From NCBI GenBank assembly GCA_021397835.1, contig JAJFZO010000896.1:5744501-5808500 (forward strand): a stretch of 64,000 nt of DNA. The letters are read 5' to 3'. Both the position numbers and the translations under genes were made by a program. Below are positions 34,955 through 45,486 of this stretch, one piece after another. Source of the DNA: Moringa oleifera (Eukaryota; Streptophyta; Magnoliopsida; Brassicales; Moringaceae). The notes beneath the pieces were generated by a model. It was not told where the DNA came from, did not search any database, and saw only the letters and a list, made by a program, of their open reading frames with translations. Each line of letters begins with the position of its first letter. The stretch's first letter is position 1.

Positions 34955-36478
34955 TCTTTCTTTTTGACAAAAAATATTTTTAAATTCTATTATTTTTTAT
35001 TTTTTTCTTACTTTTAATGATCTTTTATTTTATTTTATCATATTTTTGTTTCTTTTTTTTGGCATTTTGCTCGATTATTCTTTTCTTAAAGATTTTCTAT
35101 TTTTTTGGATTTTTTTCTCTAGATTTTATTTTATTCTATATATTTTAAGTTGAATTTAATCTAATTTATTTCGTCGTCTTGTAAGCTTGTTTTTATTTTC
35201 CATAATCTTATTCTCTATTGATCGATTGCTTTCGAGTAGCTATTTCTATTGTTGATCCTGATCATATTAGAGGAACAAGCAGCAATAGTACCATATTTTC
35301 ATTATTAACAGGTGATAAATCCATTGAAAACTTTGGTAATTGGAGAAAAAAGGTGTATCTATGATGCAGGACAAGGTAGATGAAGAAACCAAAAATTTTT
35401 GTAGTAATGATCCAAGAGGGACTAAATCAATTGAAAGCTGATTGCTTCTCTTGTAGCCATAGGTATGCATTCTTATATGTGAGTTTATACTTTTATTGTT
35501 AAACCTCCATTGCTTATTGAATTTTTTCAACCTTTTTGGATTTTCTTTATATTTTTGTTTCTCTTGATTCGATTATTTTATTTGTTAATTTAATTTTATT
35601 TATTTTGATTTTTTGAGACTTATTTATGATGCATATTTATGATGTAGGGATGCACAAGGTCAAATGTCCAAAGCTAGACATGTATACAACAATTCATTTG
35701 CTTATGCATGTTAACCGAATTTTCACTTTTCATTTTAATCAAACGTCTGCATGAATATCCCATATAGGTGAATAGGTTTGAGTAACTAACAAATTTTCTC
35801 ACTAATATACTCATTTTCTTTGATTGATAACAAATTATTTATATCCTTTAGGCAAAGAAAGGAACTTCGTTCAAACCTAATATTTCTCTCTACTTGGAAG
35901 GGGTTCACAACATGTTATTTATGCAAAGTGACTATTAGTCCTAAATTTTTGCAGATTTTTTTCGAACCTTATTTTTTTCAGTGGGATATGGTATCTACGA
36001 TATTGCTAAACGAAATGGTAAGAGAATGTTATTTTTTATCAATTGTTTGACCATTAAAAGTGTCATTTAACTCTTGTTACAAGTTCCCATGTAATAAATA
36101 ACCAAGTGGCCTGTTAAGATCTTTTATTCTTTCTAAATGGTGCTTTAATTTTTTAACATGTTTTCTTAAGGATGTTTTACTTCTTAATCTTCTAAACTAT
36201 TGTTATTTTTTTTTCTTTTTTATATATCATAAACTTTTATGATGATATTTGGTTCTGTAAAAAAAAACTTTTTATTTAAACCATATTAAGTGACTATAAT
36301 TTTGTTTGTCAAGTGAAGTTGATTGTTTGCTTTTGATAGTTGTAATCAAGGGATATAATTTTGTAGTCATCATCCTTTAAAATAATTGTTGTTCACCAAT
36401 TTTTTTTAAATAATTGTCTAACATAAGATGGTTTTGAAATTATGTTTGAGAAAAATTCTTTTTTAGTCGTCCGTTCAA
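34955..36478. other. AT-rich stretch without recognised gene
   Basis: The first part (34955-35160) is T-rich spacer like that between the 5S units. The rest is unique sequence. Short open frames (35267-35530 minus; 35820-36050 plus) do not resemble anything I know. The AG-GCAAAGAAAGGAACTTCG near 35851 could be an exon start of an eroded gene, but the frame is stopped after about 30 codons. Confidence 0.4.
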
Positions 36479-36774
36479 GGATATTTGTGTAAATAACCAA
36501 TATTAGTAATGTATTTGTAGACACTTTAAGACAAAATTACCCTTTACAGAACACGTGCAATTACTTACTTGTCCAATTATAGAATATAAAAAGTCAAACA
36601 TCTCAAACGTCTCTATTTCCCTTTCTCCTAATTCTGGCGCTAAGCTTTACCACTTAGCTCATTTAGCTTCAACTCTCTTCATTCGGTGTCTGTTGATTTC
36701 TTTGCTTTTGCTGTAAACCAACCTTTGAAGAATATCCACAAGCTACTGAATCACTAAGAAATCAATAGAGGTAT

Positions 36775-37427
36775 GATTTCAAGCATATATTCTACTCAAA
36801 TTTCTCTTGGTTTTTTGCTTATTGAATACCCACGAATGAAATCCTCCCCTCATATTTGATTCAACGATTTTTTAATTTTTTTGAATTTACTCTATGGGTT
36901 TGAAAGCTTCTTCAATAGTTTTTGAATCATTTTCTTTGGATTTTGTATTGGTTTTGGAATTTGCGATGTTTGGGTATATCGCTGTGTATTATTTTTCATT
37001 TTTCTTTTGATACATTGAAACCAAAAAGATTTCTCTGGGTATATGTATAGGCATGCTTAGGTCTTCATTTTTTGGTTTGTTGGCTTCAATTTCTTGGCTT
37101 AGGTGCATCCACATGCAACGATTTATCACATTCGTGACCTCATAATAATAATCGTATCTAGTTAATGAAATCGTAACCTATTTTGGTAATCGAATGTTTT
37201 TTATGCAATTGTACCATGATTGCTTAAATCGTACCTTATTTGCTTAAATCGTACATTATTTGTTGAAAATCGTAACTTGTTTGCTGAAATCGTACCTTAT
37301 TTGTTTGAAATAGTAATTTATTTGCTTAAATCATACCTTATTTGTTTGAAACGCTTAAAACGTACCTTGTTTAAAATATTTGTATCATAATCTTAAAATT
37401 GTAAACTGTTTTTTTTATCAAACACAG
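36775..37427 (+). other. Probable 5' UTR intron of the MULE ULP1-type gene with short repeats
   Basis: A donor (AATAGAGGTATGATTT, near 36774) and an acceptor (AAACACAG before 37428) frame a leader intron. Within it, 37150-37400 carries about eight copies of AAATCGTACCTTATTTGCTT or close variants. The upstream leader (36600-36770) is C/T-rich. Confidence 0.5.
37150..37400 (+). repeat. MULE left subterminal repeat (TCGTACC/TCGTAAC type)
   Basis: Tandem words of about 20 bp alternate ATCGTACC or ATCGTAAC with TTATTTGCTTAA. The same family occurs inverted at 44800-44975 near the right end. Confidence 0.7.
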
Positions 37428-38377
37428 ATGGCAAGCAGCCCTGTTTCTCACAAGCCATATGTGACCCCTAAAAAGTCGTGGAAGACTGGGAAGATACTCA
37501 AGCACTACGACAATGATGTCATCCCCACTCTAAGGATAATTTTGGATGACTCTGAGAAGGATAAATTTAGAGAGACTTGCTTAGGGCATTTTCTACATTT
37601 GCATGCTGATTTTAACTTCTTAGGGATTATTGTCCATAATCTTCTACTTTGAAAGATTCAGTAGAACCGCAAGGACGAAATGTGATTCAAATTTGGGCAG
37701 AATGAGGTTCGTTTCAACAAAGTGAAATTTTGCCTAATCACTGGATTTTGAAGTTTGGCGAGCTACTAGATATAGACAATATTGAAGTTACTCTATCTGG
37801 TATCCTAGTCAAATATTTTGGGGGGAGGGATAAGGTTAGTGGTAGTAGCATTAAAATGAGGTTGCTACAAGGAGAGTTTGAGGAGGAAGATGACAAACTA
37901 AAGTTGGGGTTGTTGTATTTGCTGAACGGGTTCATTAAAGGCCACGACGAGCGGCAGCAGGTCCTTACATGGCAGTTTCATTTGGTAGACAATTTAAAAG
38001 CTTTCAATAGCTTTCCATGGGGCACATAGATGTACTGCGACTCCTTATTGCATTTCAAAAAGGCAGTTGCAAATCGAATAAGGGATGCTAATGGGGTGAG
38101 CTACAATGCTTACGGCTTCGTATGGGTATTACATGTAAAGATTTTATTTTGTATTTTATTTTTTTTTAAAGTTTCATTGAATTTTATGTTAATTAATTAT
38201 AACTTCATTTTCCTTTCCATAGGTTTTTGCCTTTGAAGTGATTCCTGCTACCAACATGCATGGCATGAGGTTATTGGGATCCAACTTGCCATTACCAAGA
38301 ATTTACTAATGGAGATTCCATCGTAGGCCCTATAATGGAGATTGTAAGAAGATCTTCACAAACAGTGTAAGTAATTC

Positions 38378-38590
38378 GTGCCTTCCTTTTCCATTTCGTG
38401 CCTTCGTTCTCCATTTTGTTCCTTTTTTCTCTATTTCGTGCCTTCTTTCTCCATTTCGTGCCTTAGTTTTTTAATTTCATGCCCTCTTTCTCTAATTTCT
38501 TATCTACATTTTCATATCTTTATTTCCAAGTTGTGCTTTATTTTTTTATTTTCGTATATTCATTATTAATTTTGCACCTTTATTTGTATT
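38378..38590 (+). repeat. Short intronic repeat in the ULP1-type gene
   Basis: TTTCGTGCCTTCNTTCTCCA recurs about five times at 20-21 bp steps, then decays into A/T-rich sequence before the exon at 38596. Encoded as a frame it gives only low-complexity Ser/Phe. Confidence 0.6.
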
Positions 38591-39829
38591 TTTAGATGGG
38601 GGCTAAGCTAAATTTAGAGCCAACTATTGCTAAGCGTCAAGTCCCATACTATGTTGGGGTTGAAGACAGTGTTGTGCAGTTGCAAGCTACTGTGGCCAAT
38701 ATGCCTACCCCACGATCAATTTGGGATGACGACATCGTGGAATCTCCTAATCAGAATAGGGCTACAAATTCGTCATCTTCTTTGTGCAAAACCTTCAACG
38801 TAAGGGAGAGGATTCTTAGTGAAGAAGAATGAATTATTGATGAGTCAAAGCTGGACCTGAGGGAAAGGGATGTTGAGAGGGAGGCACCTGGTGCTGAAAG
38901 GGTTGAATAGGATCCAAATGTTTACTGTCGCCTTGCTGCTATAGAGGTGAAATTGGATCTTCTCGAGGCGAGGGTAAATTGTATGGATTCAAACAATGAA
39001 AGGCGCCATCAGGAGCAAATGACAATCCTGAAATCCATCTAAATCTCTCTACAATGATATGGATTTGGTGGCCGAGACTCGTCTCTAACAATGTCAAATC
39101 CAATTCCCAATGAAGTAGTTGTCTAATCTATTTCAATTGTATTTTTTGTTTCATGTATTATCAGTAATCATATTTTTTTTTTGTTTTGTATATTATTAAA
39201 TGTGACGTTCTAATTCAGTACATTGTTTTGGTTTTTTAGGGTGTTATTGCAGACTCAGCCCAAGAGGGTTTGGCTTTTGCAGGGCAATGCTACGAAACAG
39301 AAGCCAATGTAGGGCCAATGGAAGAAGTTGTCACTGCAGTGCCATGCAGTGCCAAATTTGCAACTCCTGCTTAGCTAGATAAAGAATTGCCATCTGCAAA
39401 GTCGCCCCAGAGGACTTCAATGAGCGACTTGGCTCTTGTCCCAGTTGAGGCCACCGATAATATGATGCCAGTTGTCAAGACTCGTAAACGGTTAAGACAA
39501 CTGTTCAGTTCATATGTCGACCTTAACACTGGGCATAAGAAAGCCAAGTTCACTCACATGGTGAGTGCAAAGCTGAAAATCTTAGATAAGATCATCACTG
39601 CATTCAACGAGTTTATGAAGGGCCAATCATAGTAAGTATTAATATATGTTGCATACTATTGGTTTGAATTTCATTTTTTTCAATTTTTTCTCACAATTTC
39701 TTTTCATTTCCTTCAGCCATAACGTAGGTATTGGCCATTCAGTCAGCGTGGACTGGTTCAAAGTCTTAATTGACAATGATAAGTGGATCGATGACTTTGT
39801 AAGTTTGTAATTTTTTACACTATATTGCT

Positions 39830-40135
39830 TAGATGTCATGCTTTTATTTCGTACCCTGTTTCCTGGTTTCGTTACCAAATTAGAATTCATACATTCTTTT
39901 CGTAACATGATTCATAGTTTCGTAACCAAATTTAGAATTCGTACCTTTATTTCGTAACATGATTCATAATTTCGTAACCAAATTTAAAATTCGTGCCTTT
40001 ATTTCGTAACATGATTCATAGTTTTATAACCAAATTAGAATTCGTACATTCATTTCGTAACATGATTCCTAGTATCGTAACCAAATTAGAATTCGTGCCT
40101 TTATTTCGTACCCTTATTCATTCATTTTGTAACTT
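39830..40135 (+). repeat. Intronic repeat of TTTCGTAACATGATTCATAG type
   Basis: Inside an intron, units of about 55-60 bp repeat: CGTACCTTTATTTCGTAACATGATTC followed by TTCGTAACCAAATTAGAATT, about five times. They share the TCGTAAC/TCGTACC core with both MULE ends. Confidence 0.7.
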
Positions 40136-41259
40136 ACTGATATTATTACTTTTTCGATGTCTCTACCAGCATATTGATGCAAATTTGCATATCCTTGAGA
40201 GAAGGCAAAGGGAGCTTCCTGAGCAATATGCACAAGATATCTGCATCTGTGATCCTTGGCTCTATGTAAGTTCATTGATCATTAAGGTGATTTATTTGAT
40301 TTCCTATTCAATTTGTTTGTTAACTTTGTTTTATTATTCAAATTTACAGACAACATTTTGTTATATTTACAATGAATGTTAAAAGGATCTAGATGCTGAT
40401 TGTCCTTCGTCACACTTAAACTTTGAAGCATATAAATGGGAAGAAGATTTCCTAAATCGTGTGTGAGGCAAATTTTCAAGTGATTGTCTTGTTTGGGACA
40501 CTGTAAACATGGTGACTTATCTTCATTAGTTATGCTTTATTAAACTTTTTTTTTTCAATATTATGAGTACTCAGTAATGATATTTAAATAATATTTAATG
40601 TAGCTGATAGTTTCTTGCCACGTTGGGGGATCTCACTAGCTCCTAGTTGTTATAGACTTAAGAAAATTCTCATTGCATATTTTTGACTCATTTCGTCAAG
40701 AGATACCAACTGAGGTGAGGATTCGGCAGCAAAACCTATTCAGATTTATGCTAACCAGCTATATGGCGAGTGGTGGATATTTCATTCGAAAATCAGATGC
40801 CAAAATGCCAGATCTTCCATTTTCATGTACCTTAGATTCGAAGAACAAGGTCCCCCAGCAAAGAAGAAGGTAAGTCTTTTTTCTAGTATGTGTTATTATC
40901 AAAAAATTCCTACTAAATGTCTTTCCTTAATCTTAATTATATTTTTTTTATTCAGTGACAATTATGGTCCTCACATGCTGTATATTATGGAACATTTATT
41001 ACTTAGGAAGCATTTAAAATACACTGACAAGGACATATCAGTCATTAGAAATCACATAGCAATATATATATTTGCCAACTCTACTATAGATGATAGTCAT
41101 TAATTCATTTTTTTTCTTTTTATTTAATGTATTTATTTTATATATACATTTGGCAATTGTATATAGCATTTTTTTAATTCATTAGAAATTATATAATGTA
41201 TTTATTTTGTATATACAGTTGAAAATTTTATGGAACATTTTTTTTTGTCAATAGATGTA

Positions 41260-41935
41260 TGATGTACTAATCATGTTACGAATTTTGGTAATGACTCCTT
41301 CATAAGTTTCTAACTTATCAATCACGAATTTTAGTCATGATTCATCATAATTATGTAGAATTTTCTAATCAAATTACGAATTTTATTCATACTTTCATTA
41401 TATAAGTTTGCACGATTTCCTAATCATGTTATGGATTTTAGTTACGATATCGTTATATAAGTTTGCATGATTTCCTAATCAAGTTACAAATATTACTCAT
41501 GATTTACTAATCAAACTACAATCTCCTAATCAAGTTACGAACATTACGCACAGTTTACTAATCAAGCTACGATTTCCTAATCAAGTTACAAATTTTAGTC
41601 ACGATGTCATTATATAAGTTTGCACGATTTTCTAATCAAGTTACGAATATTACTCATGATTTGTTAATCAAGCTACGATTTTCTATTCAAGTTATGAATA
41701 TTACTAATGATTTATTGATCAAGTTAGGATTTTCTAATCAAGTTACGAAGTTTACTAACGATTTCATTATATAAATTTGTATGATTTCATAATATGAATA
41801 TTACTCACGATTTACTAATCAAGTTACGAATTTAATGGACAAAAATAAGGTACACTAACATTATGATGATCACACGATTTATAAAATATGAGGTAATTTA
41901 TTATACGATTTGCTAATTAAGTTACGATTTGTGGT
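41260..41935 (-). repeat. Repeat between the convergent MULE genes (GTTACGA type)
   Basis: The plus strand carries CTAATCAAGTTACGAATATT and ACGATTTCCTAATCAAG again and again, with longer units containing TCATTATATAAGTTTGCACG. The core is the complement of TCGTAAC, so it has the polarity of the minus-strand gene. Confidence 0.7.
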
Positions 41936-42111
41936 GAAAATATTTTCAAACTGTCAGTTACATTATCAACATTACATCAATTGATCTGCATGTAACAACT
42001 GAAACTATATAAAAACCTAAAATCTGAATCTGTAGTGACATAGAAGTTAAAAATTATCAATATTATCAAAATATTATGATTTATCATAAGTCAATGGTAC
42101 AATCATCTAGT

Positions 42112-44746
42112 GAAGTTGAATTGGGAGGTATTTGACAAGTTAGTGAATTATGATCAACTCCACCATAATTATGGCATTTACAACGAAATTGATTAGGCAC
42201 ATTTGACGATTGAGAGTGGTATCCTCCATCAAAATATTATGGATTCGAGCATGTTAATCGATTGTGCCCATATTGACCGCATCTAGAGCATTTTTTTTAT
42301 GCGTCCTCTCCCCACCGAAGGGTATTCTCTGCTTCTTTGGATGCCCTACTGACTTACCATTATTCGATGGTAATACCACAACTCTTTTGACTTCCTCGGG
42401 TACATTCCAATCAGACTTGGCATCAACAGGATATACCGACTTAGCATATGCTGCTACTAGTTGATCCTATTTATAGTAGTTAGAGCAAAGAGTTATGAAA
42501 TCAATATTACGTTCCTTGTAAAAAGTACACAATTTATGAAGTTAATTAAAAAAATAACATGAATAATGAAATTAACAAAACTATCAGTATCAGCTAGAAG
42601 CTGCTAGTGCATGTTCACATGGCAAAAGATCAGCCTAAAACTCCTTACAAGTGCAAATACATTCGATAAGATTCATAACTGCCTATTTACCCTTGTGCTT
42701 AACCAAAAATATGTTCCAATCAACATTGGAAGTCGTCATTTGTAATCGTTCATTAATGAGTGAACCCATTGTGTGAGTTGTGACCTCCAAGCCTTACCTT
42801 TTTTGAATCGATCATAGAATCAGCGTTGCATCATATCTCGAATGAATTCCAATAAAGCCATAATAGGCAACTCGCAGAAAATCGAAGACATGAATTCAAG
42901 CTTTGGCAATGTTAGTGGTCATGAGTTGATAACGTCTCTAGTGGCAATGCACACATAACCATTTTTTTTTTGGATCTTCCTTCATGATATATTCAAAGCT
43001 TTAGGGGTGATTAGCCTGTAACTCAGTCATTAATTCATTAAATTCAGATTCTCGATATGCCCTAGTTGCACTATAGAATATGTTAGATATATCTTCTCTC
43101 TTAAACTTATTCTTTATGTTTTGGGCCATATACCAAGAACATAAATAATGACAAGAATTAGGAAAGATCTTTGTGGTGGCCTTTGCAATACTGGCATGAT
43201 GATCTGATATAATAACCAAGTCTTCAACCAAACCAATTGTTTCTTTTAGTTGCCCTAAGAACCATTCCCATGCTTTATAGTTCTTTGAGTCACCATAACC
43301 GAATGCTATTGGATATATCTGTTCATTCCCATCTTTGCACGTCGCTACAAACATTACACCGTGGAACCCTCTCTTTTAAGTGAGCAGCATCGATAGCAAT
43401 GACCGGTCTAATTACTGAATGAAACCCCCTCAATGATTGTCCAAGAGCCACAAATAAATACTTAAATTGATTAGTTCCATTTTCGATGCATATGTGAGGC
43501 CTAGTTCCCGGATTAATAGTTTGTTACATGTGGCAGTATGAAGGTAGTTGTTAATATGACTTAATTGGATCACCATATGTAAGGGACAATGCATACCCTT
43601 TAGCCTTCCAAGCTTTACCATATAAAATCTGTATGCCATATAATTCTTTCATATCGTCCATAATGTCTTTCGGCTTAATGATTCTAGCATTGGTAGACAA
43701 CCTCTGAGCTACAATTTCTCCAATAATAACAGAACTTGCTTGTTGATATCGTCGATGCAACTCTTCAATCGTGCAAATATGTGTCAAATCACACCTTCTA
43801 ATTTAGAAGAATTGCCCTTATCCAACTCTCACAGCACGAACCTTCCATGCACAATTTCCTTCTTTACAAGCAATCTCAAATATTGATTTGTTAGACCTAG
43901 TGACTCTAAATTCAAAGTTCTCAGTTAATACATATATAATTAAAAATTGCTTCAATTCTTTCTTGTTTGGGAAAAACTGACCTCTAGCAAGGTTGTGAAT
44001 CGGAGTCACTAATTCCATAGTAGAAGTCGGAGCAAGACTATATAATTCAGCACCAGCACATTATGTCGTCTGACAACACTATTATTTGAATTATTATGTA
44101 CTTTTGGGCATGTAATTGGGACATAAGGTGGGACAGTAGGTAAGTTCTCATTCAATTCTTCATTGTCGAGTTCTACCTCTACAGTGAGTTCACATTGATC
44201 TTCACTGGTAGGCTGAGTAGGTTGAGTTCCCATGATTAGGTATTTACACCCAATATCATAGTCCATTTGCTCATCCAAATTTATCTCATTGGTGTGCTGA
44301 TTGTCATGAAGAGTCTCACTATGGATGAATGGTTCGGTGCCATAGACGTCCAATTGCATAGTAGGATTGCTTCTCGGAATAGAATTAAATGGATTGACTC
44401 CTTCTAAAATTTCACCTTCACATAAACCATGCCTATTTTTAACAAAATTTCTCTCCACCAAATCAATAATTATATGTGGAACTATACTACTATCGTACAA
44501 CATAAACTCAACATTTTCAATATTCCTTAACTCAATTTTGATAGCAGTTTTTTTAGATCTTACTATGGTATGCAATACAATATCAAATTTAGAGAAATTA
44601 GCCTCCATGCAAGGTTTAACCAAATCCAACAACTGTACATATTTTAAATCCCTTCGAATAACATATCCCTTAGTTTTGATGGCTCTGCCAATATACTCAA
44701 AACTTTCTCTAGACTCGAACCACTCACCATTCCAAGTTACAATGAT
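42112..44746 (-). pseudogene. mudrA-like: MULE MURA-type transposase, broken
   Basis: Reading on the minus strand: an N-terminal region (44746-44050; acidic middle part), the MuDR DNA-binding region (44018-43820; FPNKKELKQFLIIYVLTENF, CKEGNCAWKVRA), a helper region (43787-43551; THICTIEELHRRYQQ, KAWKAKGYAL), and the MULE catalytic domain (about 43415-43000). In the last, the first Asp (VIAIDAAHLK, 43383-43400) and second Asp (LVIISDHHASI) remain. A SWIM zinc finger follows (42590-42662; CTCKEF, then LLPCEHALAA), then zinc knuckles (42249-42290, CSRCGQYGHNRLTC; a degenerate one at 42132-42183). Frameshifts near 44050, 43550 and 43375, and a stop inside the SWIM finger, inactivate it. An acceptor before 44746 implies an upstream leader exon. 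It converges with the ULP1-type gene. Confidence 0.85.
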
Positions 44747-44799
44747 CTATATTCTATAATGACTAAAAAAACATTTCAAATAACAACTGAAACGAATTT

Positions 44800-44975
44800 A
44801 ATATTTTGCATGTTACAATTTCATCAAATAAGTTACGATTTCATCAAATAAGTCACGATTTCATCAAATAAGTCACGATTGAAAAACTTGCTACGAAAAC
44901 TTGTTACGATTTTATGAATGTTATGAATCGCATAATGATGTTACGATAAGCCAAGTAAGATACGATTTTCAAACA
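44800..44975 (-). repeat. MULE right subterminal repeat (GTTACGA type)
   Basis: Near-identical 20-bp units, ATAAGTTACGATTTCATCAA, occur in tandem around 44820-44880, then diverge. They are inverted copies of the repeat at 37150-37400. Confidence 0.75.
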
Positions 44976-45486
44976 TGTATGAAACTAAGATTATAACATG
45001 ATTCTTAACCAAAGTTATGAAACATAAAGGAGGTCATGATATAAATAGATACAACTAAAATCTTCACAGTTTTAAGCTACATTACAGTTTAAATAGTATA
45101 CTTGTCACCTTCTTTACCCATTCGAGCACGGTCTGATTTTGAAGAAGAATATATTGTCAAAAACACGAGCTTTTTTCTCTGCGCAGGATAACTAGCCTTC
45201 GATTCCTTCTTAGGATCTTGATTTGGTAGATATTGGATACAAAGATTGGAAGAAAAAAACTCAAAGGAAGAGCAAAGAAAGACAGTGCTCGAGGAGAGAT
45301 AGAGGCCGAAAAAGAGAGAGAATTTTTCTCCAAAAAGAAAACGTGTTCGAACAAATCTCATGAATTTTTGAGTTCATTTAATTTTTAAGGGTATCATTGT
45401 CTTTTGTAGGGGTATTTTTATCTTTTCAAGACAATTAAGTGCCAAAAAAACCAAACTTAGTAAAACGTGCTTCTTTTACAAAAACC

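Larger units (their letters stand above)
37428..41103 (+). pseudogene. MULE-borne DUF1985 / Ulp1-like (C48) peptidase gene, broken
   Basis: The gene starts with ATG at 37428. Exon 1 (to about 38125) is DUF1985: FRETCLGHFLHL, then NEVRFNKVKFCLITG, KLGLLYLLNGFIKGHD and YCDSLLHFKKAV. Further exons lie near 38223-38368, 38596-39041, 39241-39631, 39718-39798, 40171-40267, 40351-40509, 40605-40869 and 40957-41103. The last ones form a Ulp1 fold: HIDANLHILERRQRELP, SH-stop-LLVVIDL, LHIFDSF, DNYGPHMLYIMEHLLL. The His and Asp are kept, but the residue at the catalytic Cys position is Tyr and the neighbouring Trp codon is TAG (40637). Stops at 37650, 37662 and 37683 and a frameshift near 37745 break exon 1. 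Products of this type are deSUMOylase-like; their role in MULEs is not known. Confidence 0.8.
36479..45486. mobile_element. Mutator-like element (MULE) with convergent ULP1-type gene and MURA-type transposase
   Basis: Two inactive genes point toward each other: DUF1985-Ulp1 on plus (37428-41103) and a MULE transposase on minus (42112-44746). Both ends hold C/T-rich leader-like sequence and inverted copies of a short repeat (TCGTAACTTATTTG-type on the left, CAAATAAGTTACGA-type on the right). Tentative termini are GGATATTTGTGTAAA (36479) and, read inward from the right, GGTTTTTGTAAAAG (ending 45486). These are only loosely alike and no 8-11 bp target duplication is visible, so exact ends are uncertain. 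ULP-bearing MULEs of this kind are known in plants (the Kaonashi group). Confidence 0.75.

Noticed and set aside
44367..44759. Plus-strand 130-codon open frame
   Set aside because: Antisense shadow of the MULE transposase N-terminal exon.
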